In this document: positions 9,336 to 18,501 of the stretch, piece after piece
Position numbering within the stretch: the first letter of the stretch is position 1
Layout: each line of letters begins with the position of its first letter
DNA from: Paludibacteraceae bacterium
GTDB taxonomy: Bacteria > Bacteroidota > Bacteroidia > Bacteroidales > Paludibacteraceae
Length of the DNA stretch: 64,000 nucleotides
Reading direction: 5' to 3'
Assembly (NCBI GenBank): GCA_905235225.1
Contig: CAJOKE010000015.1
Location: forward strand, 82,384 to 146,383
The notes under the pieces: model-generated
The model's input: only the letters and a program-made list of their open reading frames with translations
Databases searched by the model: none
Told to the model about the DNA's origin: nothing
Made by a program: the position numbers and the translations under genes

Positions 9336-10680
9336 ATTCTTTATTCTCCTTAACAAAATATACGGAGCAAGCACCGCAAATGAGCAGTGCGCCAGCAACG
9401 ACCAGCATGCCGACCTGAACGCCGCCGCATATATATTTAAGGAATAATCCGCCCAGCAAAGCAGCCACAATCTGCGGAATACATATTGTGCAGTTGAACA
9501 AGCCAAGGTAGTAGCCCATATTATCGCCCTTGAGAGAGTTGGTGAGAATCGTGAACGGAAGAGCCAGCATAGCCGCCCAAGCCGCACCGATAAGCAGATA
9601 GCTAACGAAGAGGACATACTGGTTGGTCACCCACATTGTGGAAATGAATCCGAGCGCACCGACTACAAGAGATATAGCATAAGCACCCTTGTTGGAAGTC
9701 CATTTCTCCAACATCGGCAACACCATCGCCCACAGGAGAGAGCCGACAGCCTGGATACAGAACACTACGCCGACCCAGTTACCGGCAGCCTGATACTCAG
9801 CCGCCGCAGTAGAAACCTCGTCCCAGCCGAAGCACTGTGTAGCGATTGCGCCGGGGGAATAGGTCCACATATACATGAACGCCGACCAGCAGAAGAACTG
9901 TACAAGTCCGACAGTCCAGAATGTAGAAGGCGCGTCAACAAGCAATTTGATGAATGAGGGGTCTTCTTTCTTTTCCTCTTTTTTAGCGAGGTCAATCCCG
10001 TGGAATTTAGCATATTCCTGCGGATCCATCTCTTTTACGGCAAAGAAGGTATATAGGACACAAATAATCAGGATGGCGGCACCTACATAGAAAGACCACT
10101 TCACCGAATCAGGTATAACGCCCTCGGGAGCAGTGTTAGCAATACCGATCCATGTAAAGAAAATCGGAAAAACGTAGCCAACGATTGAACCGGCATTACA
10201 CAAAGCGGACTGGATGGCATAGGCTGTACCTTTCTGCTTCTCATTAACCATATCGCCGACCATCATTTTGAACGGCTGCATCGCTATATTTATAGAGGTG
10301 TCGAGGAACATAAGGCTAAACAAGCCGAACCACATAGCGGCATTCAGCCCGAGGAAAGCACTTTGGGCAAAAGTAAAGTTACCTGCATTAGGCAGCAGCA
10401 GCATGACTGCGACGGCAATCAGTGCGCCGACAAGCAGATAGGGTTTACGACGGCCGAGGCGTGTCCAAGTCTTGTCAGAATATTTACCGACCAAGGGCTG
10501 AACAATCATCCCCATCAACGGGGGCAAGATCCAGAAGAAAGATAATTGGTGAGGGTCTGCGCCGAGAGTGGCAAAGATACGGGAAATGTTAGCGGATTGC
10601 AATGCGTAAGCGATCTGAACACCAAAAAACCCGAAACTGAGATTAAACAACTGTCCAAAGGACAAGTCACGTTTTTCCAT
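9334..10680 (-). CDS. SLC45-type MFS sugar:H+ symporter (maltose/sucrose family)
   Basis: A 448-aa inner-membrane protein with about 12 hydrophobic segments. The stretch LVGKYSDKTWTRLGRRKPY matches the loop motif of the SLC45/glycoside-pentoside-like symporters that carry maltose or sucrose with protons. As first gene of the operon ahead of susC, susD and susE/F it would bring into the cytoplasm the short sugars released from the captured glucan. The start at 10680 is followed within 30 nt upstream by a good promoter, so the leader is short. Substrate is inferred from the starch-binding modules of the operon; sucrose cannot be excluded. Confidence 0.88.
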   Translation of the reverse strand: MEKRDLSFGQLFNLSFGFFGVQIAYALQSANISRIFATLGADPHQLSFFWILPPLMGMIVQPLVGKYSDKTWTRLGRRKPYLLVGALIAVAVMLLLPNAGNFTFAQSAFLGLNAAMWFGLFSLMFLDTSINIAMQPFKMMVGDMVNEKQKGTAYAIQSALCNAGSIVGYVFPIFFTWIGIANTAPEGVIPDSVKWSFYVGAAILIICVLYTFFAVKEMDPQEYAKFHGIDLAKKEEKKEDPSFIKLLVDAPSTFWTVGLVQFFCWSAFMYMWTYSPGAIATQCFGWDEVSTAAAEYQAAGNWVGVVFCIQAVGSLLWAMVLPMLEKWTSNKGAYAISLVVGALGFISTMWVTNQYVLFVSYLLIGAAWAAMLALPFTILTNSLKGDNMGYYLGLFNCTICIPQIVAALLGGLFLKYICGGVQVGMLVVAGALLICGACSVYFVKENKE

Positions 10681-10707
10681 ACGTACTATCTTTAAGTTTT
10701 AGCGGTG

Positions 10708-10738
10708 CAAAGTTACAGCTTTTTTTTCAACCTTCAAA
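10708..10738 (-). promoter_or_regulatory. Promoter of the symporter-susCDE operon
   Basis: On the minus strand a TTTG -33 box (10735-10738) and a TAACTTTG -7 box (10708-10715) are spaced by 19 nt. No recognisable Sus regulator (hybrid two-component, SusR or ECF sigma) is encoded nearby, so regulation must come from elsewhere. Confidence 0.75.
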
Positions 10739-10826
10739 GAAAAAAAAGTATTTTTCTGCATTTTTTGTCAAAATCGAATATTTTTGAGGTAAAATCGCAA
10801 TTTTGCGCATTTTTTTTTGAAAAAAA

Positions 10827-10857
10827 TTTGCAGGTTCGTTTTTTTTTATTACCTTTG
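10827..10857 (+). promoter_or_regulatory. Promoter of the long recQ operon
   Basis: TTTG at 10827-10830 and TACCTTTG at 10850-10857 are separated by 19 nt, followed by the ATG at 10876. The ~195-bp spacer to the divergent symporter is very AT-rich with long T and A runs; the two promoters face away from each other about 90 bp apart. Confidence 0.85.
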
Positions 10858-10875
10858 CAATCAAATTACATATTT

Positions 10876-13059
10876 ATGTCAAGACATGAAGAATTAATCG
10901 CTGCGCTGCAGCATCATTTCGGGTTTGATTCATTCAAAGGGAATCAGGAGGCAATCATCAACAATGTCATGGACGGGAAGGACACTTTTGTTCTGATGCC
11001 GACAGGCGGTGGGAAGAGTCTTTGCTATCAGTTACCGGCACTATTGATGGACGGGATGGCGATTGTCATATCCCCGTTAATTGCCTTAATGAAGAACCAA
11101 GTTGACGCGATGCGCAACTTCTCGGAAGAGGACGGCGTGGCCCATTTCATCAACTCATCACTGAGCCGCCCGGACATAGCCGCGGTCAAAGCGGATGTGC
11201 TTGCAGGAAAGACGAAGATGCTTTACCTCGCACCGGAGTCGCTACAGAAAGAAGAGAACATAGACTTCCTGCAAGGGCTGAAAATATCATTTTACGCGGT
11301 TGACGAAGCGCATTGTATTTCCGAATGGGGGCATGATTTCCGCCCTGAATACAGGCATATCCGTTCCATGGTGGAGCGTATCGGCAAGGCCCCGATTATT
11401 GCGCTCACGGCTACCGCCACTCCGAAGGTGCAGCATGACATCCAGAAGAACCTTGACATGATGGATGCCACGGTATTCAAGTCAAGTTTCAACAGGTCCA
11501 ATCTGTTTTACGAAGTACGTCCGAAGAAGGATGATATAGACAAGGAAGTCATCCGTTTCATCCGTCAGATGGAAGGCAAATCCGGTATCATATATTGTCT
11601 CGCACGCAAAGAAGTGGAAGACCTTGCCAAGACCTTGCAGGTAAACAATATCAGCGCACTCCCGTACCATGCCGGCATGGATGCCCCGAGCCGCAGCCGC
11701 AACCAAGATGATTTTCTGATGGAAAAATGCCAAGTTATCGTGGCAACGATTGCCTTTGGCATGGGGATAGACAAACCCGATGTGCGTTTTGTGATACACT
11801 ATGACATTCCGAAATCATTGGAAGGGTATTACCAAGAAACCGGCCGTGCAGGCAGGGACGGCGGCGAAGGTCACTGCCTATGCTTTTACAGTCCGAAAGA
11901 CATAGAACGCCTGCGACGGTTCCAGCAAGGCAAGCCTGTAGCGGAAGTGGAGATCGGCAACCAACTGCTGTTCGAGACGCAGAGTTATGCAGAATCCACC
12001 ATCTGCCGCCGCAAATTACTGCTGCATTATTTCGGAGAAGAATACACTCAGGACAACTGCGGCATGTGTGACAACTGCCGCAAGAATTACCGGATGATAG
12101 ATGCCTCGGAATTGCTCACACTTATACTGGAAACAGTCCAGCAGCTCAACGAGAAATTCAAAGCCGAGCATATTGTTGACATCATGAAAGGCAACGAGAC
12201 CGCAGCAGTAGTCAGCTACAAGCATACCGAGTTGGAAAACTTCGGGGCAGCAGAGGATGAAGACGAAGCGGTGCTTCACGCCATCATCCGGCAGGCAATG
12301 CTGAGCGGCTATCTGAATAAAGATATAGAGTCTTATGGTGATTTGAAATTAACCCCTGAGGGCAGGCGTTTCATCAAGCGTCCGACCAAGTTTGAGGTAC
12401 CGATAGAAGTGGTGGACGAGGATGAAGATGATGAGATTGTAACCGGCGGAGGCGGCAGTTCTGCTGCAGACGATGTATTGTTCTCAATCCTTAAAGATGT
12501 CCGCAAAAAACTCAGCAAGCAGTTTGATGTACCGCCCTTTGTAATCTTCCAAGATCCGAGTTTAGAAGCCATGGCAACCACCTACCCTATTACGATAGAG
12601 GAATTACAAAACATCCCCGGGGTCGGTGCAGGAAAGGCCAAACGATACGGCGATGAGTTTCTCCGAGTTATCAAAGAATATGTCGAGGAAAACGAGATTA
12701 TCCGCCCCGAGGATCTCCGCGTCCGTACGGTTGCGAAAGACTCCGCCCGCAAGATCAGCATCATCCAAGCCATCGACCGCCGTGTCGCTTTGGACGATTT
12801 AGCCGAAAGCAAGGGCATGTCCATGGAAGAAATGTTAGAGGAAATCGAAGCGATTGTATATAGCGGTACCAAACTGAACATCGGATATTTCATTGACGAA
12901 GTGGTAGATCCCGATGAGAAAGAAGAAATATACGATTACTTCAAGAACGCGGACAACGACAACATCAAGTTAGCCATGCAAGAACTCGGGGAAGACGACT
13001 ATGACGAACTTCATGTCCGCCTTGTCCGTATCAAGTTCCACAGCGATTTAGGCAACTAA
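10876..13059 (+). CDS. recQ: ATP-dependent DNA helicase RecQ, long form with HRDC domain
   Basis: This 727-aa helicase has motif 0 (HFGFDSFKGNQ), Walker A MPTGGGKS near residue 40, a DEAH box, motif VI QETGRAGRDGG, the RQC zinc cluster (CRRKLLLHYFG ... CGMCDNC) and, near residues 555-640, an HRDC-type helix-hairpin region (LQNIPGVGAGKAKRYG). It unwinds forked and recombination structures. I start at ATG 10876 (MSRHEELIA); the frame is open further upstream to 10705, but that part is low-complexity Phe-rich translation of the promoter region and contains the promoter itself. Its stop TAA shares one base with the ATG of rimO, so the genes are translationally coupled. With the short RecQ at 772 the window encodes two distinct paralogs. 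Confidence 0.95.
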   Translation: MSRHEELIAALQHHFGFDSFKGNQEAIINNVMDGKDTFVLMPTGGGKSLCYQLPALLMDGMAIVISPLIALMKNQVDAMRNFSEEDGVAHFINSSLSRPDIAAVKADVLAGKTKMLYLAPESLQKEENIDFLQGLKISFYAVDEAHCISEWGHDFRPEYRHIRSMVERIGKAPIIALTATATPKVQHDIQKNLDMMDATVFKSSFNRSNLFYEVRPKKDDIDKEVIRFIRQMEGKSGIIYCLARKEVEDLAKTLQVNNISALPYHAGMDAPSRSRNQDDFLMEKCQVIVATIAFGMGIDKPDVRFVIHYDIPKSLEGYYQETGRAGRDGGEGHCLCFYSPKDIERLRRFQQGKPVAEVEIGNQLLFETQSYAESTICRRKLLLHYFGEEYTQDNCGMCDNCRKNYRMIDASELLTLILETVQQLNEKFKAEHIVDIMKGNETAAVVSYKHTELENFGAAEDEDEAVLHAIIRQAMLSGYLNKDIESYGDLKLTPEGRRFIKRPTKFEVPIEVVDEDEDDEIVTGGGGSSAADDVLFSILKDVRKKLSKQFDVPPFVIFQDPSLEAMATTYPITIEELQNIPGVGAGKAKRYGDEFLRVIKEYVEENEIIRPEDLRVRTVAKDSARKISIIQAIDRRVALDDLAESKGMSMEEMLEEIEAIVYSGTKLNIGYFIDEVVDPDEKEEIYDYFKNADNDNIKLAMQELGEDDYDELHVRLVRIKFHSDLGN

Positions 13060-14366
13060 TGGCAAAAAAAGACATTGATATCATCAGTCTCGGCTGTTCC
13101 AAGAACTTAGTGGACACCGAATGGATAATGGGCAGACTGGATGCCGCGGGGTTTACATGTCACCATGACCCGCAGAATCCCGTTTCGCCTGTCATGATCA
13201 TCAACACCTGCGGATTTATCGGAGATGCAAAAGAAGAAAGCATAAACACGATACTTGCCCAATCATTGCGGAAAAAGAGCAAGACCAACCGGCTTGAAAA
13301 ATTATATGTAATGGGATGTTTGAGCCAGCGTTATATGCCGGAACTGCAGAATGAGATACCCGAAGTAGATGGTTGGTTCGGCAAGTTCGACTTTCAAAAT
13401 ATCATTATTGCATTGACCGGTGAACAGCCGTTATGTCCCGATGCGGTTCAACGCAAACTAACCACCCCCAAGCATTTTGCATATCTCAAGATTTCAGAGG
13501 GCTGCAACCGTATGTGTTCCTATTGCGCCATACCCTTGATTACCGGGCATCACAAGTCCAAGCCGATGGGACAACTGCTTGCCGAGGCAAGGTGGCTAAA
13601 AGACCAAGGCGTCAAGGAAATCAATGTCATAGCCCAGGACCTGTCCAGCTACGGACTTGATACAGAACACAAGCATCTGCTGCCGGAACTGATTGACCGT
13701 TTGGCGCAGATAGAAGGGATTGAATGGATTCGCTTGCACTATGCCTACCCGACTGATTTTCCCGATGAATTATTGGACGTCATTGCCAAGCATCCGAATG
13801 TATGCAAATATCTTGACATAGCACTCCAGCATTGCACAGACCATATGTTGTCACTTATGCGGCGGCATATCACACAGGAAGAACAAGACAACCTGATCAA
13901 GCGTATTCGCGAACGTGTGCCGGGTATTTGCCTGCGGACGACCCTGATGGTCGGACATCCGGGGGAAACCGAAGACGATTTCACAGCCCTCAAGGAATGG
14001 ACCAAACGCATGCGTTTCGACCGAATGGGAGCATTTGCCTACTCCGACGAAGACGGCACCTATGCCAGTTTGCATTACAAAGACGATATTCCCGAACCGA
14101 CCAAGCAACGCAGATTAGCGGAACTGATGGATATTCAACAGCAAATTTCCGCCGAACTAATGGCTGCAAAAGTCGGGCAGACATTCCGCGTTATAATTGA
14201 CAAAAAAGAAGGTGAATACTACGTTGGCAGGACGGAATATGATTCACCTGAAGTGGATTGCGAAGTGCTTGTGCCGGCCAGCGAGCAGGACCTCCGAATT
14301 GGAAATTTCTACCAAGTAACAATAACCAAAGCAGAGGAATTTGACCTCTATGGAAAAATATGCTAA
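13059..14366 (+). CDS. rimO: Ribosomal protein S12 methylthiotransferase RimO
   Basis: RimO is a radical-SAM enzyme that adds a methylthio group to the conserved aspartate of ribosomal protein S12. The 435-aa product shows the UPF0004 N-terminal domain with cluster cysteines (SLGCSKNLVDTE, NTCGFIGDAKEES, MGCLSQRY), the radical-SAM motif CNRMCSYC in the middle, and a C-terminal TRAM domain (VIIDKKEGEYYVGRTEYDSPEVD). Length and motif order fit the family, and the SLGCSKN form distinguishes RimO from MiaB. It overlaps recQ by one base and the following HU gene by 7 nt. Confidence 0.96.
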   Translation: MAKKDIDIISLGCSKNLVDTEWIMGRLDAAGFTCHHDPQNPVSPVMIINTCGFIGDAKEESINTILAQSLRKKSKTNRLEKLYVMGCLSQRYMPELQNEIPEVDGWFGKFDFQNIIIALTGEQPLCPDAVQRKLTTPKHFAYLKISEGCNRMCSYCAIPLITGHHKSKPMGQLLAEARWLKDQGVKEINVIAQDLSSYGLDTEHKHLLPELIDRLAQIEGIEWIRLHYAYPTDFPDELLDVIAKHPNVCKYLDIALQHCTDHMLSLMRRHITQEEQDNLIKRIRERVPGICLRTTLMVGHPGETEDDFTALKEWTKRMRFDRMGAFAYSDEDGTYASLHYKDDIPEPTKQRRLAELMDIQQQISAELMAAKVGQTFRVIIDKKEGEYYVGRTEYDSPEVDCEVLVPASEQDLRIGNFYQVTITKAEEFDLYGKIC

Positions 14367-14635
14367 CAAAAGATCTAATTTCTGAAATCGCAGCACAAAG
14401 CGGCCTAACCAAACGCCGCACGGAAGAATTGCTGTCCGCAACAACTTCGGTAGTGCTTGAGAATCTGCTTCAAGGAAAATCCGTACAACTACAGAACATC
14501 GGTATACTTGAAGTCAAAGAAAAGAATGCACGTGTTATCGTGCATCCGAAAACAGGAGAACGCACCATTGTTCCCGCAAAGAAACAGCTTGTTCTTCGTC
14601 CCACATCTGCCATGAAGGGAATACTTAACAATTAA
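14360..14635 (+). CDS. HU family DNA-binding protein
   Basis: A 91-aa protein with the HU/IHF fold: helical N-terminus (LTKDLISEIAAQSGLTKRRTEELL), a beta arm with the segment KTGERTIVPAK, and a basic C-terminus. HU proteins bend and compact DNA. The usual arm GRNPxTG is replaced by HPKTGERT, a variation common in Bacteroidota HU-like proteins. It overlaps the end of rimO by 7 nt and lies 25 nt ahead of a second HU-domain gene. Confidence 0.92.
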   Translation: MLTKDLISEIAAQSGLTKRRTEELLSATTSVVLENLLQGKSVQLQNIGILEVKEKNARVIVHPKTGERTIVPAKKQLVLRPTSAMKGILNN

Positions 14636-14660
14636 TGTCTAACCCTTGAATCGCTGAATT

Positions 14661-15740
14661 ATGGAAAAACTATACTGGGCAGAATTGCGAAAAGCAATCG
14701 CACAACGCATCAATGCGGATGAACAGGAAGTGGCGCAGTTCATGAACGCCCTTGCTCCGGCTATTACCAAAGCATTGCAGGAAGACCGCCAAGTCAGGAT
14801 TACGAACTTCGGTACTTTCAAACTGCAAAGTATTGCCCCGCGCAAGAGCATTAATATCAACACCGGAGAGTCTTTTACTATCCCCGGTTATGACAAACTT
14901 ACATTCACCCCCGAGTCATCCATCAAAGAATTGATCGGCAATCTCAACGAAGCACCCAAGCAGACGATGGACGATACAACGCCTCTGAAAAAACTTGATG
15001 AACAGGCAACCGAAATCGTCGGCATTCTATCAGACCTCGGGCAGGCTCCCGTTGTTGCCGAAAACAAGCCCACTGAAGAAACAAGCCATTCGGAAGAACA
15101 GACGGATGAGAACCAACAGAATGAATCGAATGTTGAACCTATTGTTGAACCTATTGTTGAACCTATTGCAGAACAAACAAACACATATACAACCATGACA
15201 GAAGAAAAGAAAGAAGAGATAATCGTCAACGATGAACCAACAAAGGAAACAAACGGTAAGAAGAGCCGGACGTGGTTAGTAGTAGGCATTACCGTTCTCC
15301 TTTTCGCAATCCTGCTGGCACTTGTTTTCCTGTTTATCGGTAACCGTTTTGTGGCATGGGTTGAAGGATTACACGACAAAAACGGCCAAACAGAAATCGT
15401 AGAAGCCCAAGAAGTCGCAGATGTTCAACTGGCACCCGAAGACATTCAGTCCGAGCCTGTAAGTACGTTGCCGTATCCTTATGTTTACACAGAATTTATT
15501 GCTGAGGAACGTTTACCAAAAGGCAGCCGCCTTGCCTGGCTCGCCCGTAAATACTACAATGAGCGTGACTTGTGGGTATTTATTTTCGAGGCAAACAGGG
15601 ATGTAGTCGAACATCCGTCGGACATCATTATCGGAACGCGCATTCGTATTCCGAAACTGCCTGAAGAGTTACAGGATCTCTCCAACCCCGAACTGCGGAA
15701 CTTAGTTGACAGACTTGCAGAAGAATACAAGCAACTATAA
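14661..15740 (+). CDS. HU-domain / transmembrane / LysM protein
   Basis: The 359-aa product combines three parts: an HU-like DNA-binding domain (residues 1-95, with VRITNFGTFKLQSIAPRK and an arm INTGESFTIPG), a Gln/Glu-rich linker (100-200) holding a VEPI repeat, one transmembrane segment (about 205-227, flanked by KKSR on the N side) and a C-terminal LysM-like domain (283-332: LPKGSRLAWLARKYYNERDLWVFIFEAN ending in RIRIPKLP, shown here as positions rather than a full motif). The positive-inside rule puts the HU part in the cytoplasm and LysM in the periplasm. Such a protein could tie the nucleoid to the cell wall; that is inference. It sits directly after a free HU gene and its stop overlaps the presumed start of uvrA. 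Confidence 0.85.
   Translation: MEKLYWAELRKAIAQRINADEQEVAQFMNALAPAITKALQEDRQVRITNFGTFKLQSIAPRKSININTGESFTIPGYDKLTFTPESSIKELIGNLNEAPKQTMDDTTPLKKLDEQATEIVGILSDLGQAPVVAENKPTEETSHSEEQTDENQQNESNVEPIVEPIVEPIAEQTNTYTTMTEEKKEEIIVNDEPTKETNGKKSRTWLVVGITVLLFAILLALVFLFIGNRFVAWVEGLHDKNGQTEIVEAQEVADVQLAPEDIQSEPVSTLPYPYVYTEFIAEERLPKGSRLAWLARKYYNERDLWVFIFEANRDVVEHPSDIIIGTRIRIPKLPEELQDLSNPELRNLVDRLAEEYKQL
15132..15167 (+). repeat. In-frame 12-bp repeat x3 encoding VEPI
   Basis: Three identical 12-bp units GTTGAACCTATT encode the linker repeat VEPI in the HU-TM-LysM protein; a fourth, diverged unit (GCAGAACAAACA) follows. The copy number could vary between strains without breaking the frame. Confidence 0.85.
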
Positions 15741-18490
15741 ATACCGACTTTATACATATTAAAGGTGCAAAGACGCACAACCTGAAGGATATATCCGTTG
15801 ATATTCCCCATAACAAACTGGTTGTCGTCACAGGTGTCAGCGGTAGTGGCAAATCATCGTTGGCGTTTGATACGTTATATGCAGAGGGGCAACGACGTTA
15901 TGTAGAAAGCTTGAGTGCATATGCGCGGCAGTTTCTCGGTCGCATGCAAAAGCCCGATGTGGAAAAAATCGACGGGATACCTCCGGCAATTGCAATCCAA
16001 CAAAAAGTCACTAACCGCAATCCCCGCTCCACTGTCGGAACGGTAACAGAGATATACGACTACCTCAAGTTATTGTTTGCGCGCATTGGTCACACATGTT
16101 CGCCTATATCGGGAGAAGAGGTGCGCAAACACACTGTTCAAGATGTTGTTTCCGCAATGACAAAACTGCCAATCGGCAGCAAAGTTTATCTTCTGACCCC
16201 GATTATAACAGGGTCCCGCACGGTTGAAGAACAATTGCATTTATGGCAGGCGGAAGGTTTCTCGCGTTTGTGGCATGAGGGGGATATCCTACGTATTTCA
16301 GACGCGACAGAAGAACGTATCGCAGCCTTTACGGATCAAACATACTTATTGGTTGACCGCCTTGTAACCAATGGGGAGCAAAGCACAGCGAACCGTTTCG
16401 CAGATTCGGTACAGACAGCATTCTTTGAAGGACGAGGCGCATGCTCCATACATGCTATAATGCCGGACAATACAGAAAACAAGGACCTGTTTTTCTCCGA
16501 GCGATTTGAAGCTGACGGGATTCGGTTTATAGAACCGAGCGAACACCTTTTTGATTTCAACAACCCCTTTGGTGCCTGTCCTACATGCAACGGAACAGGT
16601 CAAACAAACGGCATCGACCCTGATCTGGTTGTTCCCGATAAATCGCTCAGCATCTACGATGGTGCCATTGTTTGCTGGCACGGTGAGAAAATGCGTTCAT
16701 GGAACGACCAACTTATCCTCAATGCTCACCTCTTCGACTTTCCGATTCACCAACCGTTTTACCAGCTGAGTTCGGAGCAAAAACGCATTTTATGGTTGGG
16801 AAATCAATATTTCCGAGGATTAAATGATTTCTTTGCCGAATTGGAAAAACACCAGTCTATACAAAACAAAGTTATACTGGCGCGTTTTCGCGGCAAGGCG
16901 ATTTGCCCTGATTGCGAAGGGACACGTCTCCGTCCGGAAGCGTCATATGTCAAGATTGACGGACTATCCATCACCGATGTCTGCCGCATGTCCGTTGCAC
17001 AAGCTTCAGAGTGGTTTGAACGCCTTACTCTTTCAGAACAAGAAGCCACGGCTGCCAAACAATTACTGATTGAAATTCGCGCGAGATTGAATTTTATGCA
17101 AGATGTCGGACTTGGCTATCTGACACTCAGCCGATTCAGCAGCACATTATCCGGCGGTGAGGGGCAACGTATCAACCTTGCCAAATCACTGGGGAGCAGT
17201 CTGGTCGGTTCATTATACGTACTGGATGAACCGAGTATCGGCCTACACCCTCGCGATACAGAAAAACTGATTCATGTTCTTCGCGAATTGCGTGATTTGG
17301 GTAATACAATAGTTGTCGTTGAACACGATGAAGACATCATTCGCGCTGCGGATTATATCATTGAAATCGGACCAGGAGCCGGACGAAACGGCGGAAAAAT
17401 AACGTTCGAAGGTGTGCCTGACAACCGGCACTTCAACTATCTTATTCCTTCTTTCCGACGACCATGGCACAATTACATTGAGATTCACGGAGCCTGCGAA
17501 AACAACCTCAAACACATAGATGTCAAATTCCCCTTGAATATTATGACAGCCATCACAGGGGTTAGCGGCAGCGGCAAATCCTCGTTGGTCAGCAAGGTTC
17601 TTTATCCGGCTCTCAAAAAATATTACGGCGGAGTAGCGGAACGAACCGGCGATTACGGTTCACTCAGCGGCAGCCTCCATCTTGTCAAAGACATTGAGTT
17701 TGTTGACCAACAGCCACTTAGCAGGTCATCCCGTTCCAATCCGGTCACTTATCTCAAAGCCTACGATGAGATTCGCAAACTTTTTGCAGACCAGCAGCTT
17801 GCGAAGCAAATGGCTTTCACGCCTGCCCATTTCTCATTCAACACTCCGGGTGGCAGATGCGAGGAGTGTCAGGGCGACGGCTTCATCACTATCGAAATGC
17901 AGTTCATGGCAGATATTGTCCTTGAATGTGAAGCGTGCCACGGAAGACGCTTCAAACAGGACGTTCTGGATGTTCATTATCGGGATAAGTCCATCTTTGA
18001 TATCCTCAACATGACCGTCAACGAGGCGATTGAATTCTTTTCCGCTGATCCTGAATGTGACAAAATCGTGCGCCGACTCAAGCCTCTGCAAGATGTCGGA
18101 ATCGGTTATATACAACTTGGACAATCCTCTTCCACTCTTTCCGGTGGAGAAAGCCAGAGAGTCAAACTCGCCTCTTTCCTTGCCCAAGAGAATGCCGACC
18201 CGACTATTTTTGTATTCGATGAGCCGACTACAGGTCTCCACCACTCGGATATAGACATTCTGCTCAAAGCACTCAACGCTTTAATTGCCAAAGGACATAC
18301 CGTTATTGTCATTGAACACAATCCCGCCATTGTCATTGCAGCTGATCATGTCATTGACCTCGGTCCCGAAGGCGGTGACAACGGCGGAAATATTGTTTTT
18401 GAAGGGACACCGGAAGATTTGATGGAATCCGATAAGGGATATACAGGGCGTTTCCTTAAACAAACCATTCAACAATCAGATAATTCATAA
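15737..18490 (+). CDS. uvrA: Excinuclease ABC subunit UvrA (non-canonical start codon)
   Basis: UvrA is the damage-recognising ATPase of nucleotide excision repair. The sequence shows GVSGSGKSSL (first Walker A), zinc-finger pairs (CPTCNGTG, CPDCEGTRL and CEECQGDG with CEACHGRR), two ABC signature motifs (LSGGEGQRI, LSGGESQRV) and a second Walker A. A TTG at 15860 lies inside the first Walker A and cannot be the start. In-frame homology reaches back to IHIKGAKTHNLK, and there is no ATG, GTG or TTG between the in-frame TGA at 15707 and 15860. The best-placed initiation codon is ATA at 15737, which overlaps the TAA of the preceding gene and gives 917 aa, close to the usual ~940. Confidence 0.9.
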   Translation: MNTDFIHIKGAKTHNLKDISVDIPHNKLVVVTGVSGSGKSSLAFDTLYAEGQRRYVESLSAYARQFLGRMQKPDVEKIDGIPPAIAIQQKVTNRNPRSTVGTVTEIYDYLKLLFARIGHTCSPISGEEVRKHTVQDVVSAMTKLPIGSKVYLLTPIITGSRTVEEQLHLWQAEGFSRLWHEGDILRISDATEERIAAFTDQTYLLVDRLVTNGEQSTANRFADSVQTAFFEGRGACSIHAIMPDNTENKDLFFSERFEADGIRFIEPSEHLFDFNNPFGACPTCNGTGQTNGIDPDLVVPDKSLSIYDGAIVCWHGEKMRSWNDQLILNAHLFDFPIHQPFYQLSSEQKRILWLGNQYFRGLNDFFAELEKHQSIQNKVILARFRGKAICPDCEGTRLRPEASYVKIDGLSITDVCRMSVAQASEWFERLTLSEQEATAAKQLLIEIRARLNFMQDVGLGYLTLSRFSSTLSGGEGQRINLAKSLGSSLVGSLYVLDEPSIGLHPRDTEKLIHVLRELRDLGNTIVVVEHDEDIIRAADYIIEIGPGAGRNGGKITFEGVPDNRHFNYLIPSFRRPWHNYIEIHGACENNLKHIDVKFPLNIMTAITGVSGSGKSSLVSKVLYPALKKYYGGVAERTGDYGSLSGSLHLVKDIEFVDQQPLSRSSRSNPVTYLKAYDEIRKLFADQQLAKQMAFTPAHFSFNTPGGRCEECQGDGFITIEMQFMADIVLECEACHGRRFKQDVLDVHYRDKSIFDILNMTVNEAIEFFSADPECDKIVRRLKPLQDVGIGYIQLGQSSSTLSGGESQRVKLASFLAQENADPTIFVFDEPTTGLHHSDIDILLKALNALIAKGHTVIVIEHNPAIVIAADHVIDLGPEGGDNGGNIVFEGTPEDLMESDKGYTGRFLKQTIQQSDNS

Positions 18491-18501
18491 ACACCAATTA
18501 T

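Noticed and set aside
10705..10875. N-terminal extension of the long RecQ
   Set aside because: The stretch is Phe/Lys low-complexity and covers the gene's own promoter at 10827-10857.
15860..18490. uvrA starting at TTG 15860
   Set aside because: This start is inside the first Walker A (GVSGSGKSSL) and would remove the nucleotide-binding loop.
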